This document shows, one piece after another, positions 49,734 to 58,534 of a stretch of 64,000 nucleotides of DNA. Within the stretch, counting starts at the first letter, position 1. Each line of letters begins with the position of its first letter. The stretch is taken from assembly GCA_021787845.1 (NCBI GenBank), contig JAJYLH010000004.1, positions 170,305 through 234,304 of the forward strand, in the 5' to 3' direction. The stretch is from Myxococcales bacterium. Lineage in GTDB: Bacteria; Myxococcota; Myxococcia; Myxococcales; JAJYLH01. The notes beneath the pieces were generated by a model. It did no database searches and had not been told where the DNA came from. It worked only from the letters and a program-made list of their open reading frames with translations. A program made the translations under genes and the position numbers.

Positions 49734-50796
49734 GAGTCCGGCGAAGCTGGCGCGCTTGAGCACGCGGCGGTGCAGGATGCCGAACCAGACCTCGACCTGG
49801 TCGAGCCAGGAGGCGTGTGCGTGTTGAAGTTGTCCCAGACGCCCCAGATGTCGCCCTTGGGTGGTGCAGGGCGAGCCGGTCCATGAAGCGCAGCAGGTCG
49901 TTCGCCGTCCGCGTCGGTCCGCTCTCGACGTAGACCTTGCCCGTGCCCACGTCGAACCCGCGATGGGCCGGTCGTGCCGTGCCGGCGGTACTCGAACTCC
50001 TGGCGCGCGGCCCGCCCCGGCGCCGCGGGCTGGCCCGCGAACCGGCGTTCGATGGCCTGGATGCCCGTCTTCTCGTCGACGCACGCGAGATGCGCTCCCG
50101 GCGCCGGATGCCGGTAGAGCTGGCAAACGGCGCGGGTCTTCGCCCGGAAGTCCGGATCCGCGCTGTGGAGCCACGGCCGCATCGTGTGCGGGCGCAGGTC
50201 GCTGCCGCGCGGGATGCGTCCCACCTCGCTCTCGCTCAGCGAGACGCCGCAGGTCTCGGCGAGCGACTGGTGGGTCCAGATGTTGTGGAACGCGACCTTC
50301 GACCCGTCGGGACGTTCGCACACGCGCGTCACCAACTCGGCACGCCGCTCGACCGTCACCCGGGCCGGCCGCCCACACCGCGGCCGATCCCGCAGCGCCT
50401 TGATGCTCGGCCAGCGGCGAACCGCCCGCGCCACGTCCAGACGGTCTTCTCCGTGCAGCCCGTGCGTGCCGCGATCTCTCCGGTGCCCAGCCCCTCGGCG
50501 GCGACCGCCAGCACGATCCGCGCTCGTTGCACCTTGCGAGGGCTTGCGACGCGACCGAGCGATCTTCTCAAGCTGGCCCCGCACCGACGGGCTCGCGTGC
50601 CCTCCTGACAGGCTTGCCGCCCTTCCTGCCCTCGGCAGGAACTTCGGGCGGCGTGTACTAGCGTGGCGACACCGGCGGAGCGCCACCGCCGTCCGCTCGC
50701 TCCGGGCAGGCGCCAGAAGCCGTTTGTAGCCCAGTTGCTTGGAAGTGCCACTCCGCGTGCCGGCGAGCGAGACCTGCGCTATGGTGGCGTTCGTGC

Positions 50797-50873
50797 GCGC
50801 CCGTAGCTCAATTGGATAGAGCATCGGGCTTCGAACCCGAGGGCTGGGGGTTCAAGTCCCTCCGGGCGCGCCA
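50797..50873 (+). tRNA. tRNA-Arg(TCG), attachment site of the integrated element
   Basis: Acceptor GCGCCCG/CGGGCGC, D arm GCTC...GAGC, anticodon stem TCGGG/CCCGA with loop CTTCGAA (anticodon TCG), T arm GGGGGTTCAAGTCCC, G73 and encoded CCA. A tyrosine integrase gene runs antisense into it, ending at 50808, so the 3' part of the tRNA is presumably the attL core. Confidence 0.95.
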
Positions 50874-52166
50874 CTCAAAACCACTGGAATTCAAGGGGTT
50901 TTGGATCAGCGGTTCCCCCTCGGTTGAACCGAAATTCACCTTTCGCACCACCGGCGCACCACGGCGGCCATTTTTCGCTGGTACGAGGAGCGAGACCCCT
51001 GCCGGGAGGCGATCGACCGCCTTTCGCAAGTCCTCGACGTCCAGGTGCCCGTACGTCTCGGTGGTGAGCCGGGGATCGGAGTGGCGCAGGACGCGCTGCA
51101 CCGTCGCGAGCGGAACGCCGGCCTTGAGGAGCAGGGTTGCCGTCGTGTGCCGTAGGTCGTGGAAGCGGACGTGGCGAGGAATGGCCACCGGCCAGAGCTT
51201 GCGGTTCCCTTGTCGAGTCTTGCACGTGGGGCAGAAACGCGGCCCGGCATCTGGAGCGCTCTGCCTGTATCCGCACCGACGGCAGCGGTGGTCGTACCCG
51301 TCCACGATGCCCGCCCGTCCGAGCGCGTTGCGCAGCACGTAGTCGAGCTTCACATCGCGGCGGTACATCTCTCCGTGCTCGTTGGGGAAGACGAGCTTGC
51401 CGGGCGAGCCTTCAACGGCCAAGGCGAGGTACGGCTTGAGCTCCGCGGCGATGGGCAAGAGGTCGGCGTGTCCTCCCTTGGTGGTGTCGCGCTCCCAGGA
51501 GCGACCGACGGCGATGGTGTCTTCTGCGAGGTCCACGTCGGACTTGTGAAGCGCGAGGATCTCGCCCTTGCGAAGGCCCGTGTACACGGCGGCGGCATAG
51601 ATGCCACGCCATTTAGGTTCGAGCATGGCGAGCATCGGCGGCACTTCGTCGGCCTTCAAGTACGTCGGGAGGCGCTTCGCGACCTTGCGCTTGGGCACCC
51701 GCGCAACCGGGTTCACGAGCAGCGGCACTTCCTCGCGCCGGATGGCGAGCGAGAAGATGCCCTGCACCAGCGTGCGGAGGTTGTTGACGGTTTTCGCGGA
51801 GAGCGTGCGCTCGGCGACCGCCAGGGCGCCGTCGATCTTGCCGGCGGTCACCTCGACGAGGGGAAGCGACCCGAGCGCCGGCAGCAGGTGCAGGTCGAGC
51901 GACGCTCTCTGCGTCGCGTGCGAGGCGAGGTTCTTTCCGTGCTCGCGCCACCACCACTCCGCCAAGTCCGCGAAGGTCTTGTGCGGCGACGAGGTGGGGA
52001 GGGGTTCCAGCCCGTGCACCTGACGCTCGACCTGGACCTCCAGATCGCGCGCGAACCGCTTGGCCTCTTCTTTCGTCGCGCACGCCGTGCGCTCCTGGCG
52101 CCACCGGCCAGCGGCGTCCCTCCACTTCGCGATCCACACGCCGTCGCGCTTGAACACGCTCGCCAT
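50808..52166 (-). CDS. tyrosine-family site-specific integrase
   Basis: 452 residues from ATG 52166. An N-terminal arm-type domain (MASVFKRDGVWIAKWRD) and SAM-like core-binding domain (65-150) precede the catalytic domain. Catalytic Arg199 is in YTGLRKGEIL, HxxR (336-339) in FHDLRH, His362 in LRHSD, and the nucleophile Tyr372 in TTETYGH. A zinc-ribbon-like insertion (CRRC 295-298, CPTC 312-315) splits the catalytic domain. The last 20 or so codons are the antisense of tRNA-Arg, so the attachment core lies inside the gene. It inserts and excises the element at the tRNA. Confidence 0.93.
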   Translation of the reverse strand: MASVFKRDGVWIAKWRDAAGRWRQERTACATKEEAKRFARDLEVQVERQVHGLEPLPTSSPHKTFADLAEWWWREHGKNLASHATQRASLDLHLLPALGSLPLVEVTAGKIDGALAVAERTLSAKTVNNLRTLVQGIFSLAIRREEVPLLVNPVARVPKRKVAKRLPTYLKADEVPPMLAMLEPKWRGIYAAAVYTGLRKGEILALHKSDVDLAEDTIAVGRSWERDTTKGGHADLLPIAAELKPYLALAVEGSPGKLVFPNEHGEMYRRDVKLDYVLRNALGRAGIVDGYDHRCRRCGYRQSAPDAGPRFCPTCKTRQGNRKLWPVAIPRHVRFHDLRHTTATLLLKAGVPLATVQRVLRHSDPRLTTETYGHLDVEDLRKAVDRLPAGVSLLVPAKNGRRGAPVVRKVNFGSTEGEPLIQNPLNSSGFEWRARRDLNPQPSGSKPDALSN

Positions 52167-52192
52167 CGTCAGCTCCTCGCTCCCTTGTCCTT

Positions 52193-52420
52193 CTAACCGC
52201 GGCAACCGGGCAGCTTGACCGACTTGCCCGACGCCGGCTCGCGGCCCGCCACCCAGGAGCGGATGACCTCGGGCCGGAAGCGGAGCATCGCGCCCAGCCT
52301 CACGATCCCCGGCAGCGCTCCTGCTTCCGCCGCCTTGTACACCCAGGAGCGCGACGACTTGATGAAGTCCGCCACCTCCTGGGCCGTCCAGAGCGACTCA
52401 ATCGGAACCAGCTCCTCCAT
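52193..52420 (-). CDS. excisionase-like MerR/helix-turn-helix protein
   Basis: 75 residues from ATG 52420, which has AGGAGG eight bases upstream. LWTAQEVADFIKSSRSWVYKAAEAGALPGIVRLGAMLRF is the helix-turn-helix of AlpA/Xis-type proteins (HTH_17), followed by FRPEVIRSWVAGRE. The gene directly precedes the integrase, with 26 bases between, as expected for a directionality factor. The 250 bases on its upstream side (52421-52672) contain no gene I can support. Confidence 0.85.
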   Translation of the reverse strand: MEELVPIESLWTAQEVADFIKSSRSWVYKAAEAGALPGIVRLGAMLRFRPEVIRSWVAGREPASGKSVKLPGCRG

Positions 52421-52672
52421 GACCGTACCTCCTGCCTCGGACACGCCAGGCCCCAAGGCTCCTCCTGCTGTTCGGCACCGGTGTTCACGTGCCTTCCGCC
52501 GTCACCGCCATCGACTTGGTCGGCCTCGTCGTCGTCATGCATCGGCGTCTCCATCTACTAGGCGCCGGCTTCATCCCGGTCTGACCGCCTACCTGATGGC
52601 CGCCCGCACCTCGCTCATCCCGTTCGACCACCGGCACCCTCGCTGCCTACCGGGAGCCTTCTCGTCCCTCAC

Positions 52673-53554
52673 CTATCGCCCCCGCCCGTCGGCCCTCCTG
52701 ACCGCGGACAGCCGAAGATGCGGAAGTGCCTTGATTTCAGCCTGATTCGCGTGCGTGGCGAGGGGTGAATTAATGCCTTCGGCCTTCTTCCCCTCGCCCG
52801 CGGCCTCCGGCAGCCCGACGACCGGCCGACGCCGCAGGTGCGAGAGTGCGACGATGGTCGTGCGCGGCGCGATGCCGGCGGCTGCCACCGCCGCCTCGAG
52901 CGAGGTGCGCCGCCCGGGGCCCGCTTCGACGACGAGCCACAGCGCGTCGAGCGGGCCGCGGTCGAAGGCCTGCGCGTACCGCTCGAACTTCGCGACGAGC
53001 ACCTTGAGCCCCTCGTGCCCCAGGTCCACCTCGACGCCCACCGCGGTGGTTTCGCCCGCCTCCCCGAAGACGGCGATCCCGTCGGGCTCCAACGGAAGCG
53101 ACGGGAGGCCGAACTCGGCGGCCAGGGCACCGACGCCGCTTTCGAAGCGGAGCGGGACCCGCTCGCGGGAAGCGAGACCGGCGGCGAAGGTCCGCGCGTC
53201 GACCACGGCCAGATGGTGGTCGACCGCCGGCAGCCGCACGGCACCGGCGCGTCCAACGCGGCCATCGAGTCCGGGCTCGCGGGCCAGAAGCAGCGAAAGT
53301 CCGCGGCGCGTCAGCGCGACCAAGTTGGGCTTGGCCGAGTCGACGACCATGACCGTGAGGAGCCCGGCGTCGAAGAGCTTGCGGACCCGGCGGCGAGCGC
53401 GGTCGGTCGAGGGGAAGAAGTCGCGCGCGAGTTGGTCGGTCGAGACGTACCGGGACAGCCCCACCAGCGTGAGCATGTCGAGGTCGCGCTCGGTCACCAC
53501 CGGCATCGACCCGGGGTGGCGCACGGCCCGGCGGCGGTGGGGATTGGCGGCCAT
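52673..53554 (-). CDS. replication-relaxation-like winged-helix protein, copy 1
   Basis: 293 residues; ATG overlaps the stop of the zinc-ribbon gene (TGATG). The N-terminal winged helix has VVTERDLDMLTLVGLSRYVS and QLARDFFPSTDRARRRVRKL, then LVALTRRGLSLLLAREP, the layout of the replication-relaxation family found on plasmids and integrative elements. A central region of strands with EVDLGHEGLKVLVAKFERY suggests a nuclease-like fold. Its role is unclear; proteins of this family are linked to plasmid replication or mobilisation. A paralogue is at 63022. Confidence 0.75.
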   Translation of the reverse strand: MAANPHRRRAVRHPGSMPVVTERDLDMLTLVGLSRYVSTDQLARDFFPSTDRARRRVRKLFDAGLLTVMVVDSAKPNLVALTRRGLSLLLAREPGLDGRVGRAGAVRLPAVDHHLAVVDARTFAAGLASRERVPLRFESGVGALAAEFGLPSLPLEPDGIAVFGEAGETTAVGVEVDLGHEGLKVLVAKFERYAQAFDRGPLDALWLVVEAGPGRRTSLEAAVAAAGIAPRTTIVALSHLRRRPVVGLPEAAGEGKKAEGINSPLATHANQAEIKALPHLRLSAVRRADGRGR

Positions 53555-53898
53555 CAGTGGCTCCCGAGTCGGTACGGGCTCGGCACGGCCAGCCGGCACG
53601 TCGGGCAGAAGCAGTACGTCGCCGTCGGGGCCGGGCACTCGCTGTTGGGGCACGCAAAGGCCGACCCCTCGTACACGAACCCGCACGCCTTGCACTCGAA
53701 CGTCCCGGTCGTGGGGACCGGGTGGCCTCTCGGGCAGAAGAGACCCTCGGATTCGACCTTCACGAGACGGATGGCGTCCGCCGTGGTCGCGACCGATTTC
53801 GTGAGCGCGTACCAGGCCCAGAACACCGCCTCGATGGTCCCGAGGACCAGGTTCCACATGAGCTTCAGGATCAGGATGACGAGCTCGAAGATGTCCAT
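53554..53898 (-). CDS. membrane-anchored zinc-ribbon protein
   Basis: 114 residues. MDIFELVILILKLMWNLVLGTIEAVFWAWYAL forms one or two membrane helices at the N-terminus. From residue 55 come zinc-type pairs CPRGH, CKAC, CPNSEC and CFCPTC, i.e. two rubredoxin/ribbon-like knuckles on the cytosolic side. No homologue comes to mind. Its start is 4 bases past the stop of the ATPase gene, so it is part of the same operon and could be a membrane component of a transfer apparatus. Confidence 0.65.
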   Translation of the reverse strand: MDIFELVILILKLMWNLVLGTIEAVFWAWYALTKSVATTADAIRLVKVESEGLFCPRGHPVPTTGTFECKACGFVYEGSAFACPNSECPAPTATYCFCPTCRLAVPSPYRLGSH

Positions 53899-53902
53899 CG
53901 GC

Positions 53903-55192
53903 TCACCCGAAGCGCGTTCGCGCGCGTTGAGGGGTGGGAGCAGCTGCCGTCTCCCGCCCGGGCCGAGGGGAGGAGCGCATCCGCTTCTTCTGGGGCACGA
54001 TGTCGGCGAGGAGCAGGCGGGGAGCGGGCGAAGGCGGTAGCGCGTAGCGGGCGCGCACGGCCCGCAGCTGCGCCGCGTGCTCGCGCATCGCCCGTCGCCA
54101 GTCGTCCACGTCGATGTCCTTGCTGAAAAAGTGCCGCTGCGAGCCGGGCATCAGGAGGACGAAGGCCCGGTCGGGGAGGTTGGCCGTGTCCACGGCGAAG
54201 CTTTCCTGCAGCGCCGCGAGCCGCTCCTGCACCCCGGGAGAGGGCGAACGCTCTCTTGAGAGCAGCCCGGCGTCCTGTACGGCCAGACGACCGACCATCT
54301 TGGTCGGCGTGTTGCCGAAGAGGACCGGCAAGAGCGTGCTCTTGGCGGCGTCCAGAAGGGCCGTCCCTTGCGAGATGACGGTGAGCGAGAGCCCCTTCGA
54401 TCGTCCTATTGTTAGAATCAGCTCCGCCTCGTCGGCGAGGGCGGGTGCGACGACGTGGGCTTCGTCAACGACCAGGCGAACGTGGTGTCCGCGCCAGGGC
54501 GAGGGACGCGACAGCAGCTCTTGGACGATCAAGCGGAAGACGAGGTTCGCGAAGAAAGTCGTCAACGCCACGAGCCCACCTGGAGCGTTTCCAAGGGGCA
54601 CGAGCACAATCTTGCCCGGGGCGAGAATCTCCGCGATGTCGATGCAGGTATCCGCCGCGATCATCGCCTCCAGGTGGTCGGTGGCGGCGAAGGCGGTCCT
54701 CAAGCGCGAGGCACACGAGGCCTGCAATTCGGGGGAGAGGAAGGCGTTTTCGAGAAACTGCTTGGCGCGGCGGGAGGTGATCAAGCTGGCGAGGCGCTTC
54801 AAGCCGTCCTTCTCAACCAGGGCGTCGAGCGCCAAGAGCGGACTGGACGCCGGGTGCGTGGCAGTGGCGGCGCCGAGCAGGACGTGCTGGAGCACGTCGA
54901 GCTGCCTAGCACCGGTGCCGCCCACCGAGCGCGGCACGCCGCCGACCGCCGTCGAAACCGCGTTGACCAGCTCGGCCAGGGAGAGCGTGCGGATCTCGAC
55001 CGGCACGCCGCGGGCGGGGAGCTTGTTCAAGTTGAACGGGAAGCCAACGTGAAACGGGTCCAAGTACACGACGTCGGCGAGCCGCTCGGGGGCGCGTTGG
55101 GCAATCGCCGCGAGGACGTACTTCACGGTGTCGTCCTTCGGATCGAGGACCACCAGCGTCTGCCGCAGGGCTGGATCGCATCCGTTACCCAT
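53903..55192 (-). CDS. HerA/TraD-like ATPase body lacking its own Walker A
   Basis: 429 residues from ATG 55192. It starts right at the strand TLVVLDPKDDTVKYVLAAIA that normally follows Walker A in coupling or HerA-type ATPases. Walker B is in VRLVVDEAHVVAP, then ILTIGRSKGLSLTVISQG and a C-terminal NTPTKMVGRLAVQDAGLLSRE. The P-loop is encoded by the preceding gene, whose stop overlaps this start by 8 bases. Fused they would make one normal hexameric DNA pump. Either a split enzyme, a frameshifting gene, or a sequence error; the overlap favours a real two-gene form. Confidence 0.8.
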   Translation of the reverse strand: MGNGCDPALRQTLVVLDPKDDTVKYVLAAIAQRAPERLADVVYLDPFHVGFPFNLNKLPARGVPVEIRTLSLAELVNAVSTAVGGVPRSVGGTGARQLDVLQHVLLGAATATHPASSPLLALDALVEKDGLKRLASLITSRRAKQFLENAFLSPELQASCASRLRTAFAATDHLEAMIAADTCIDIAEILAPGKIVLVPLGNAPGGLVALTTFFANLVFRLIVQELLSRPSPWRGHHVRLVVDEAHVVAPALADEAELILTIGRSKGLSLTVISQGTALLDAAKSTLLPVLFGNTPTKMVGRLAVQDAGLLSRERSPSPGVQERLAALQESFAVDTANLPDRAFVLLMPGSQRHFFSKDIDVDDWRRAMREHAAQLRAVRARYALPPSPAPRLLLADIVPQKKRMRSSPRPGRETAAAPTPQRARTRFG

Positions 55193-55469
55193 TGGCCACA
55201 ACCTCTTCCACGAGAACTTCTGCCAAGAGCATGGATTTGCCCGAGCCGCTGGCCGCGAGACACAGCACGTGCGCTGCCGCCTCCTTCGCGGGCACCGGCC
55301 AGAAGACGGGGTTCGCGTCGTCGTCGAAGCCGAGCACGATGCCGTCGTCCAGGTACTCGACGTCCCCGTCGCTCGCGCCGCCGAAGAGGCGCGCAAACCA
55401 CGCGCCAAGGCGGGCGAAGAACGCCCGAGCGCGCAGCGCGCGTCCGGTAACGTCGAAGATCAGCGCCAT
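55185..55469 (-). CDS. P-loop half of the split ATPase
   Basis: 94 residues. After MALIFDVTGRALRARAFFA and FARLFGG, it has a small strand domain (VEYLDDGIVLGFDDDANPVFWP), then LCLAASGSGKSMLLAEVLVE, a Walker A ending GKS. It stops 15 residues later at VVANG. The next gene supplies Walker B and the rest. It overlaps the upstream small membrane gene by 10 bases and the downstream ATPase gene by 8 (ATGGGTAA). Confidence 0.75.
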   Translation of the reverse strand: MALIFDVTGRALRARAFFARLGAWFARLFGGASDGDVEYLDDGIVLGFDDDANPVFWPVPAKEAAAHVLCLAASGSGKSMLLAEVLVEEVVANG

Positions 55470-55690
55470 GGCTCCACCGGCCGTTTGATGGAGGTCTTCT
55501 CATCGCCCTTCATCCAGCGCTCGAACCGCTGCCGGCGGCCCTCGAAGCGCATGCGGGCGAGCAGCAGGACGCCGCCGATCGTCACCACCGCGAAGGCGAC
55601 GTTGGGGTAGGTGGTGCAGGCAGCGAGCGCGGCGCCGCCGCCGACGAGCAGCAGGACGATGGCGAGAACCGTGTCGCCGAGCGTCCTCAT
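55460..55690 (-). CDS. small two-helix membrane protein
   Basis: 76 residues: MRTLGDTVLAIVLLLVGGGA starts the first helix, PNVAFAVVTIGGVLLLARM is the second, and a basic tail (RRQRFERWMKGDEK) follows. Size and layout recall small inner-membrane subunits of secretion or conjugation machines, without a detectable family. Starts at ATGA overlapping the lipoprotein stop. Confidence 0.65.
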   Translation of the reverse strand: MRTLGDTVLAIVLLLVGGGAALAACTTYPNVAFAVVTIGGVLLLARMRFEGRRQRFERWMKGDEKTSIKRPVEPWR

Positions 55691-56409
55691 GGCGTGCTCC
55701 CCGTCTGAGGCAGGTCGGCGCACGAGGGAAGGATGCGGGGAGCGGGACCGCCCCAGCGGAGCGTCGCCTCGTACCAGAGCAGGTCGCGCTGGTCGGCGAG
55801 CTCGGTGGAGGTCGACGAGCGGTCGAAGCCGCAGTAGATGATCTGCTGAAACATGCCGAGGTCGGGCACGACCTTGCGCTTGCGCTCGGCCTCGATGAAC
55901 TGGTCCGCCGTCGGGTAGTGGCCGGCGGGAATCACGTCGCCCAGCTCGAGCCCGCTCGCGGCGACGATGAGACGGCCGGTCTCGCGTGGACCCAACTGCT
56001 CCTTGACGTGCGCGGCCTCCGCCAGGGCCGGCACCAGGTCGACCGGGTCTTGGATGGCGACCTGCCCGTCGACCGCGTCGACGACCCGCCGACGGCCGTC
56101 GCGCTGCCAAGAGGCGAAGATGCCCTGGTCGACGGGCTTCGGGAATCGCGGCTCGACGACGTGCACCTCCTGGGTCGGGTGGTGGCCGCCGGCGACCGCC
56201 CGGATGACGACGAAGAGCGCGCCGGGCGCGAGGTGCGGATCGTTCAGGTAGGCGGTGTCGAACACGTCGCCGGCTGTCTGCGGCGTGCATGCCTCCGAGG
56301 TGTTGGTGGAGGCGCACACGAGGATGACCGCCGGGATGTTCGAGGTGCAGGAAAGCAGGAGCATCGGCAGGAAGAGCGCGGGCCGCTTGCGCCAGGGGCG
56401 GGAGCGCAT
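55687..56409 (-). CDS. lipoprotein related to the C-terminal domain of its upstream neighbour
   Basis: 240 residues. Basic start MRSRPWRKRP, then LFLPMLLLSC with lipobox Cys21. The mature domain parallels the end of the large membrane protein encoded upstream: PGALFVVIRAVAGGHHPTQEV matches its PGSTFVLVEPGGSYQAVREV. RLIVAASGLELGD with TADQFIEAERKRKVVPDLG matches VTLATDGLHVGDDD with TPQTVISAYAKRG. The shared fold looks VWA-like. Coupled on both sides (TGATG, ATGA). Confidence 0.7.
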   Translation of the reverse strand: MRSRPWRKRPALFLPMLLLSCTSNIPAVILVCASTNTSEACTPQTAGDVFDTAYLNDPHLAPGALFVVIRAVAGGHHPTQEVHVVEPRFPKPVDQGIFASWQRDGRRRVVDAVDGQVAIQDPVDLVPALAEAAHVKEQLGPRETGRLIVAASGLELGDVIPAGHYPTADQFIEAERKRKVVPDLGMFQQIIYCGFDRSSTSTELADQRDLLWYEATLRWGGPAPRILPSCADLPQTGSTP

Positions 56410-58481
56410 CAGTGGCCCTCCTTCTTGGTGGAGCCTGCGGCGAACCGATGCGCCGCCTCGACCAACTCGGCGGGCGGCGGCGTTCCGAGACCCTGGCAGG
56501 AGGGCAGCACCGCCACCGTCTTCACCTTGGTCGCCTGCGCGATGCCCCTCCAGAACGTGTCGAGCGCCTTGGCTCCCACGGCGTCCATCGGCGCGGCGGC
56601 GAGCCCGCAGACGGTGAACGACGTGACGTTCCCGGGCATCTCGAAGGAGAGCCCGCGCTTCGCGTACGCGGAAATCACGGTCTGCGGCGTCGGGATCGCC
56701 TGTTCCAGGTTGAACCCGTCGTCGTCGCCGACGTGCAACCCGTCGGTGGCGAGCGTGACCTCGACGTCGGAGCCCGGCATCGCACGCGCGTCGCGCTGCA
56801 CGACGAGGAGGGTGTCGAGCAGGTCGGATTCGTTCTGACCCGCTGACGCCTCCGCCCGTGCGGTCTGGTCTCCGTCGGTTGCGGCGGCGAGCGCCTCCCA
56901 CATCCCGTCGAACCAGCGGTTGATGCCCTCGCGCGGGGCGCCGCCCCAGGTGGACGGCACCTCCCCAACATTCACCTCGCGCACGGCCTGATACGAGCCA
57001 CCCGGCTCGACCAGAACGAACGTCGAGCCGGGGGTGGTGTGGGCATCGGCGTACCAGGAGCCGAACCCGCCCTGCCGCACGGTCGGGTTGCAAGTGAGCT
57101 CCAGCCGCGCGCCGGTCCGGTCGCAGACGAAGTCGTCGCGAATCGGCCGCCTAGTGGTGCAGCCGGTTTGCAAACCGACGGCCAGCAGCACGGCGCCGAC
57201 GACGCCGGTCATCTTCGCGATCGGCCCGAACGCCGGCCTCCTGCGCGGGGTGGGCTCCGGCTTCGCCAGGGCGCCGTGGATGATCGCGTCGCGCACGGGG
57301 GCCGGAAACGCGTGGACCCGCCGGAGCGTCGCCTCCCCATGCGCCAGCCGCTCGGCGGCCTCGACCGCGGTGTCCTGGAGCAGGGCCTCCACGCTCGCGA
57401 TGCTGTTTTCGAACGCCGCCGGCACCTCGTCGGTCAGCGCCAAGTCCTTCTCGAGCTTCCTGACCTTCTCCTCGGAGGTCGCCACCGCGTCGCGAGCCTC
57501 GGTCTCCTCTTTTTGCGCCGCGTCCCACAGTTGCTGGCGGCGCGTCAATTCGTCTTGGAGGGAGCGGAGCAGCACCCGGTTGTCGGTGAGGCCGAAGAAG
57601 ACGAGGATGGCGATGGCGAAGAGGAACGCGAACAGGAGGTAGGTCGCGACGTGGACGACGGCGGGGTCGTTCGGATCCATCCCGAACGCGCGGAAGCCGA
57701 CCGTCGCCAAGATGAGCAGCCCGGTCGCCACTCCGGCGACGGCGAACGTGAAGGCCGATTCGTGACTCTTGCCGGCACCTGCGGCCTTGTTCTTTTCGTG
57801 CTGGCGGTCGCCGAAGCGGTTGGCGGCGAGCTTCACCGCGAAGGTCGGCAGGAGCGTGATCCCCAGAGCCCCGAGGATCGTCGCCAGGTCAGTCCACGAG
57901 CCGAGCTGATTCCCGAGCGCGTAGTAGGACGCCGCGGCCGAGCCGTTCGCGACCAATTCCACGCCGAGGAGCGACCACGCGTGCCGCTTCGCGGCCTTGA
58001 GCTGCTGGCGCACCTCCTCGGGATCCTGAAGCGGCGGAGCCAAGCTGCGGCGCAGCAGGTAGTCGTCGAGCGCCGCGACCGCGACGGTGTTCTCCGTGCT
58101 CGCCTCGGCGCATTGCTCCCCCAGCTTCGCGCGCGCTTTGGCGAGCAGCTCGGCCTGCGGAGGCATGCAGTCGGCGAAGCTCCGCGGCGCGCTGCCCTTC
58201 CCGCGTGCGAGCGCCTCCTCGAAGACCGCCGCCTTGAGCGCCGCGGAGCCCGCGGGGTCCGAGGCGTACCAGTTCGGGATGTAGATGATCGCGTACGCGC
58301 GCTCGCGTGCGGAAAGCTGGACGCGGGCGTGGAACGTGGTCCTGTAGGGCGGCACCACCTCTTCGATTGGCCGGGGATCGGCCGCGTAGGTGCGCACCTC
58401 CTGGATCTCGTCGTTAGTGTGCCAACGCATCGCGTCGGTCTCGCCGGCGATGTTGACGGTGTGGGCATTGCGCAGGGCCAT
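56409..58481 (-). CDS. large multi-domain membrane protein of the element
   Basis: 690 residues from ATG 58481 (CAGGAGAACG upstream). N-terminal soluble part 1-165; hydrophobic segments near 165-215, 243-265 and 277-298; a coiled coil at about 300-390 (SLQDELTRRQQLWDAAQKEE); then a further membrane helix 422-440 (MTGVVGAVLLAVGLQTGC), ending in a Cys. A C-terminal domain (about 480-670) is paralogous to the next gene's lipoprotein. First gene of the overlapping operon, preceded by a 12-bp inverted repeat. I infer a scaffold of an envelope-spanning machine; no known family is recognised. Confidence 0.7.
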   Translation of the reverse strand: MALRNAHTVNIAGETDAMRWHTNDEIQEVRTYAADPRPIEEVVPPYRTTFHARVQLSARERAYAIIYIPNWYASDPAGSAALKAAVFEEALARGKGSAPRSFADCMPPQAELLAKARAKLGEQCAEASTENTVAVAALDDYLLRRSLAPPLQDPEEVRQQLKAAKRHAWSLLGVELVANGSAAASYYALGNQLGSWTDLATILGALGITLLPTFAVKLAANRFGDRQHEKNKAAGAGKSHESAFTFAVAGVATGLLILATVGFRAFGMDPNDPAVVHVATYLLFAFLFAIAILVFFGLTDNRVLLRSLQDELTRRQQLWDAAQKEETEARDAVATSEEKVRKLEKDLALTDEVPAAFENSIASVEALLQDTAVEAAERLAHGEATLRRVHAFPAPVRDAIIHGALAKPEPTPRRRPAFGPIAKMTGVVGAVLLAVGLQTGCTTRRPIRDDFVCDRTGARLELTCNPTVRQGGFGSWYADAHTTPGSTFVLVEPGGSYQAVREVNVGEVPSTWGGAPREGINRWFDGMWEALAAATDGDQTARAEASAGQNESDLLDTLLVVQRDARAMPGSDVEVTLATDGLHVGDDDGFNLEQAIPTPQTVISAYAKRGLSFEMPGNVTSFTVCGLAAAPMDAVGAKALDTFWRGIAQATKVKTVAVLPSCQGLGTPPPAELVEAAHRFAAGSTKKEGH

Positions 58482-58534
58482 CACGTTCTCCTGAGCACCG
58501 ATGCTGGCGGGCCGTGGCCGGTGCATCTCCATGA

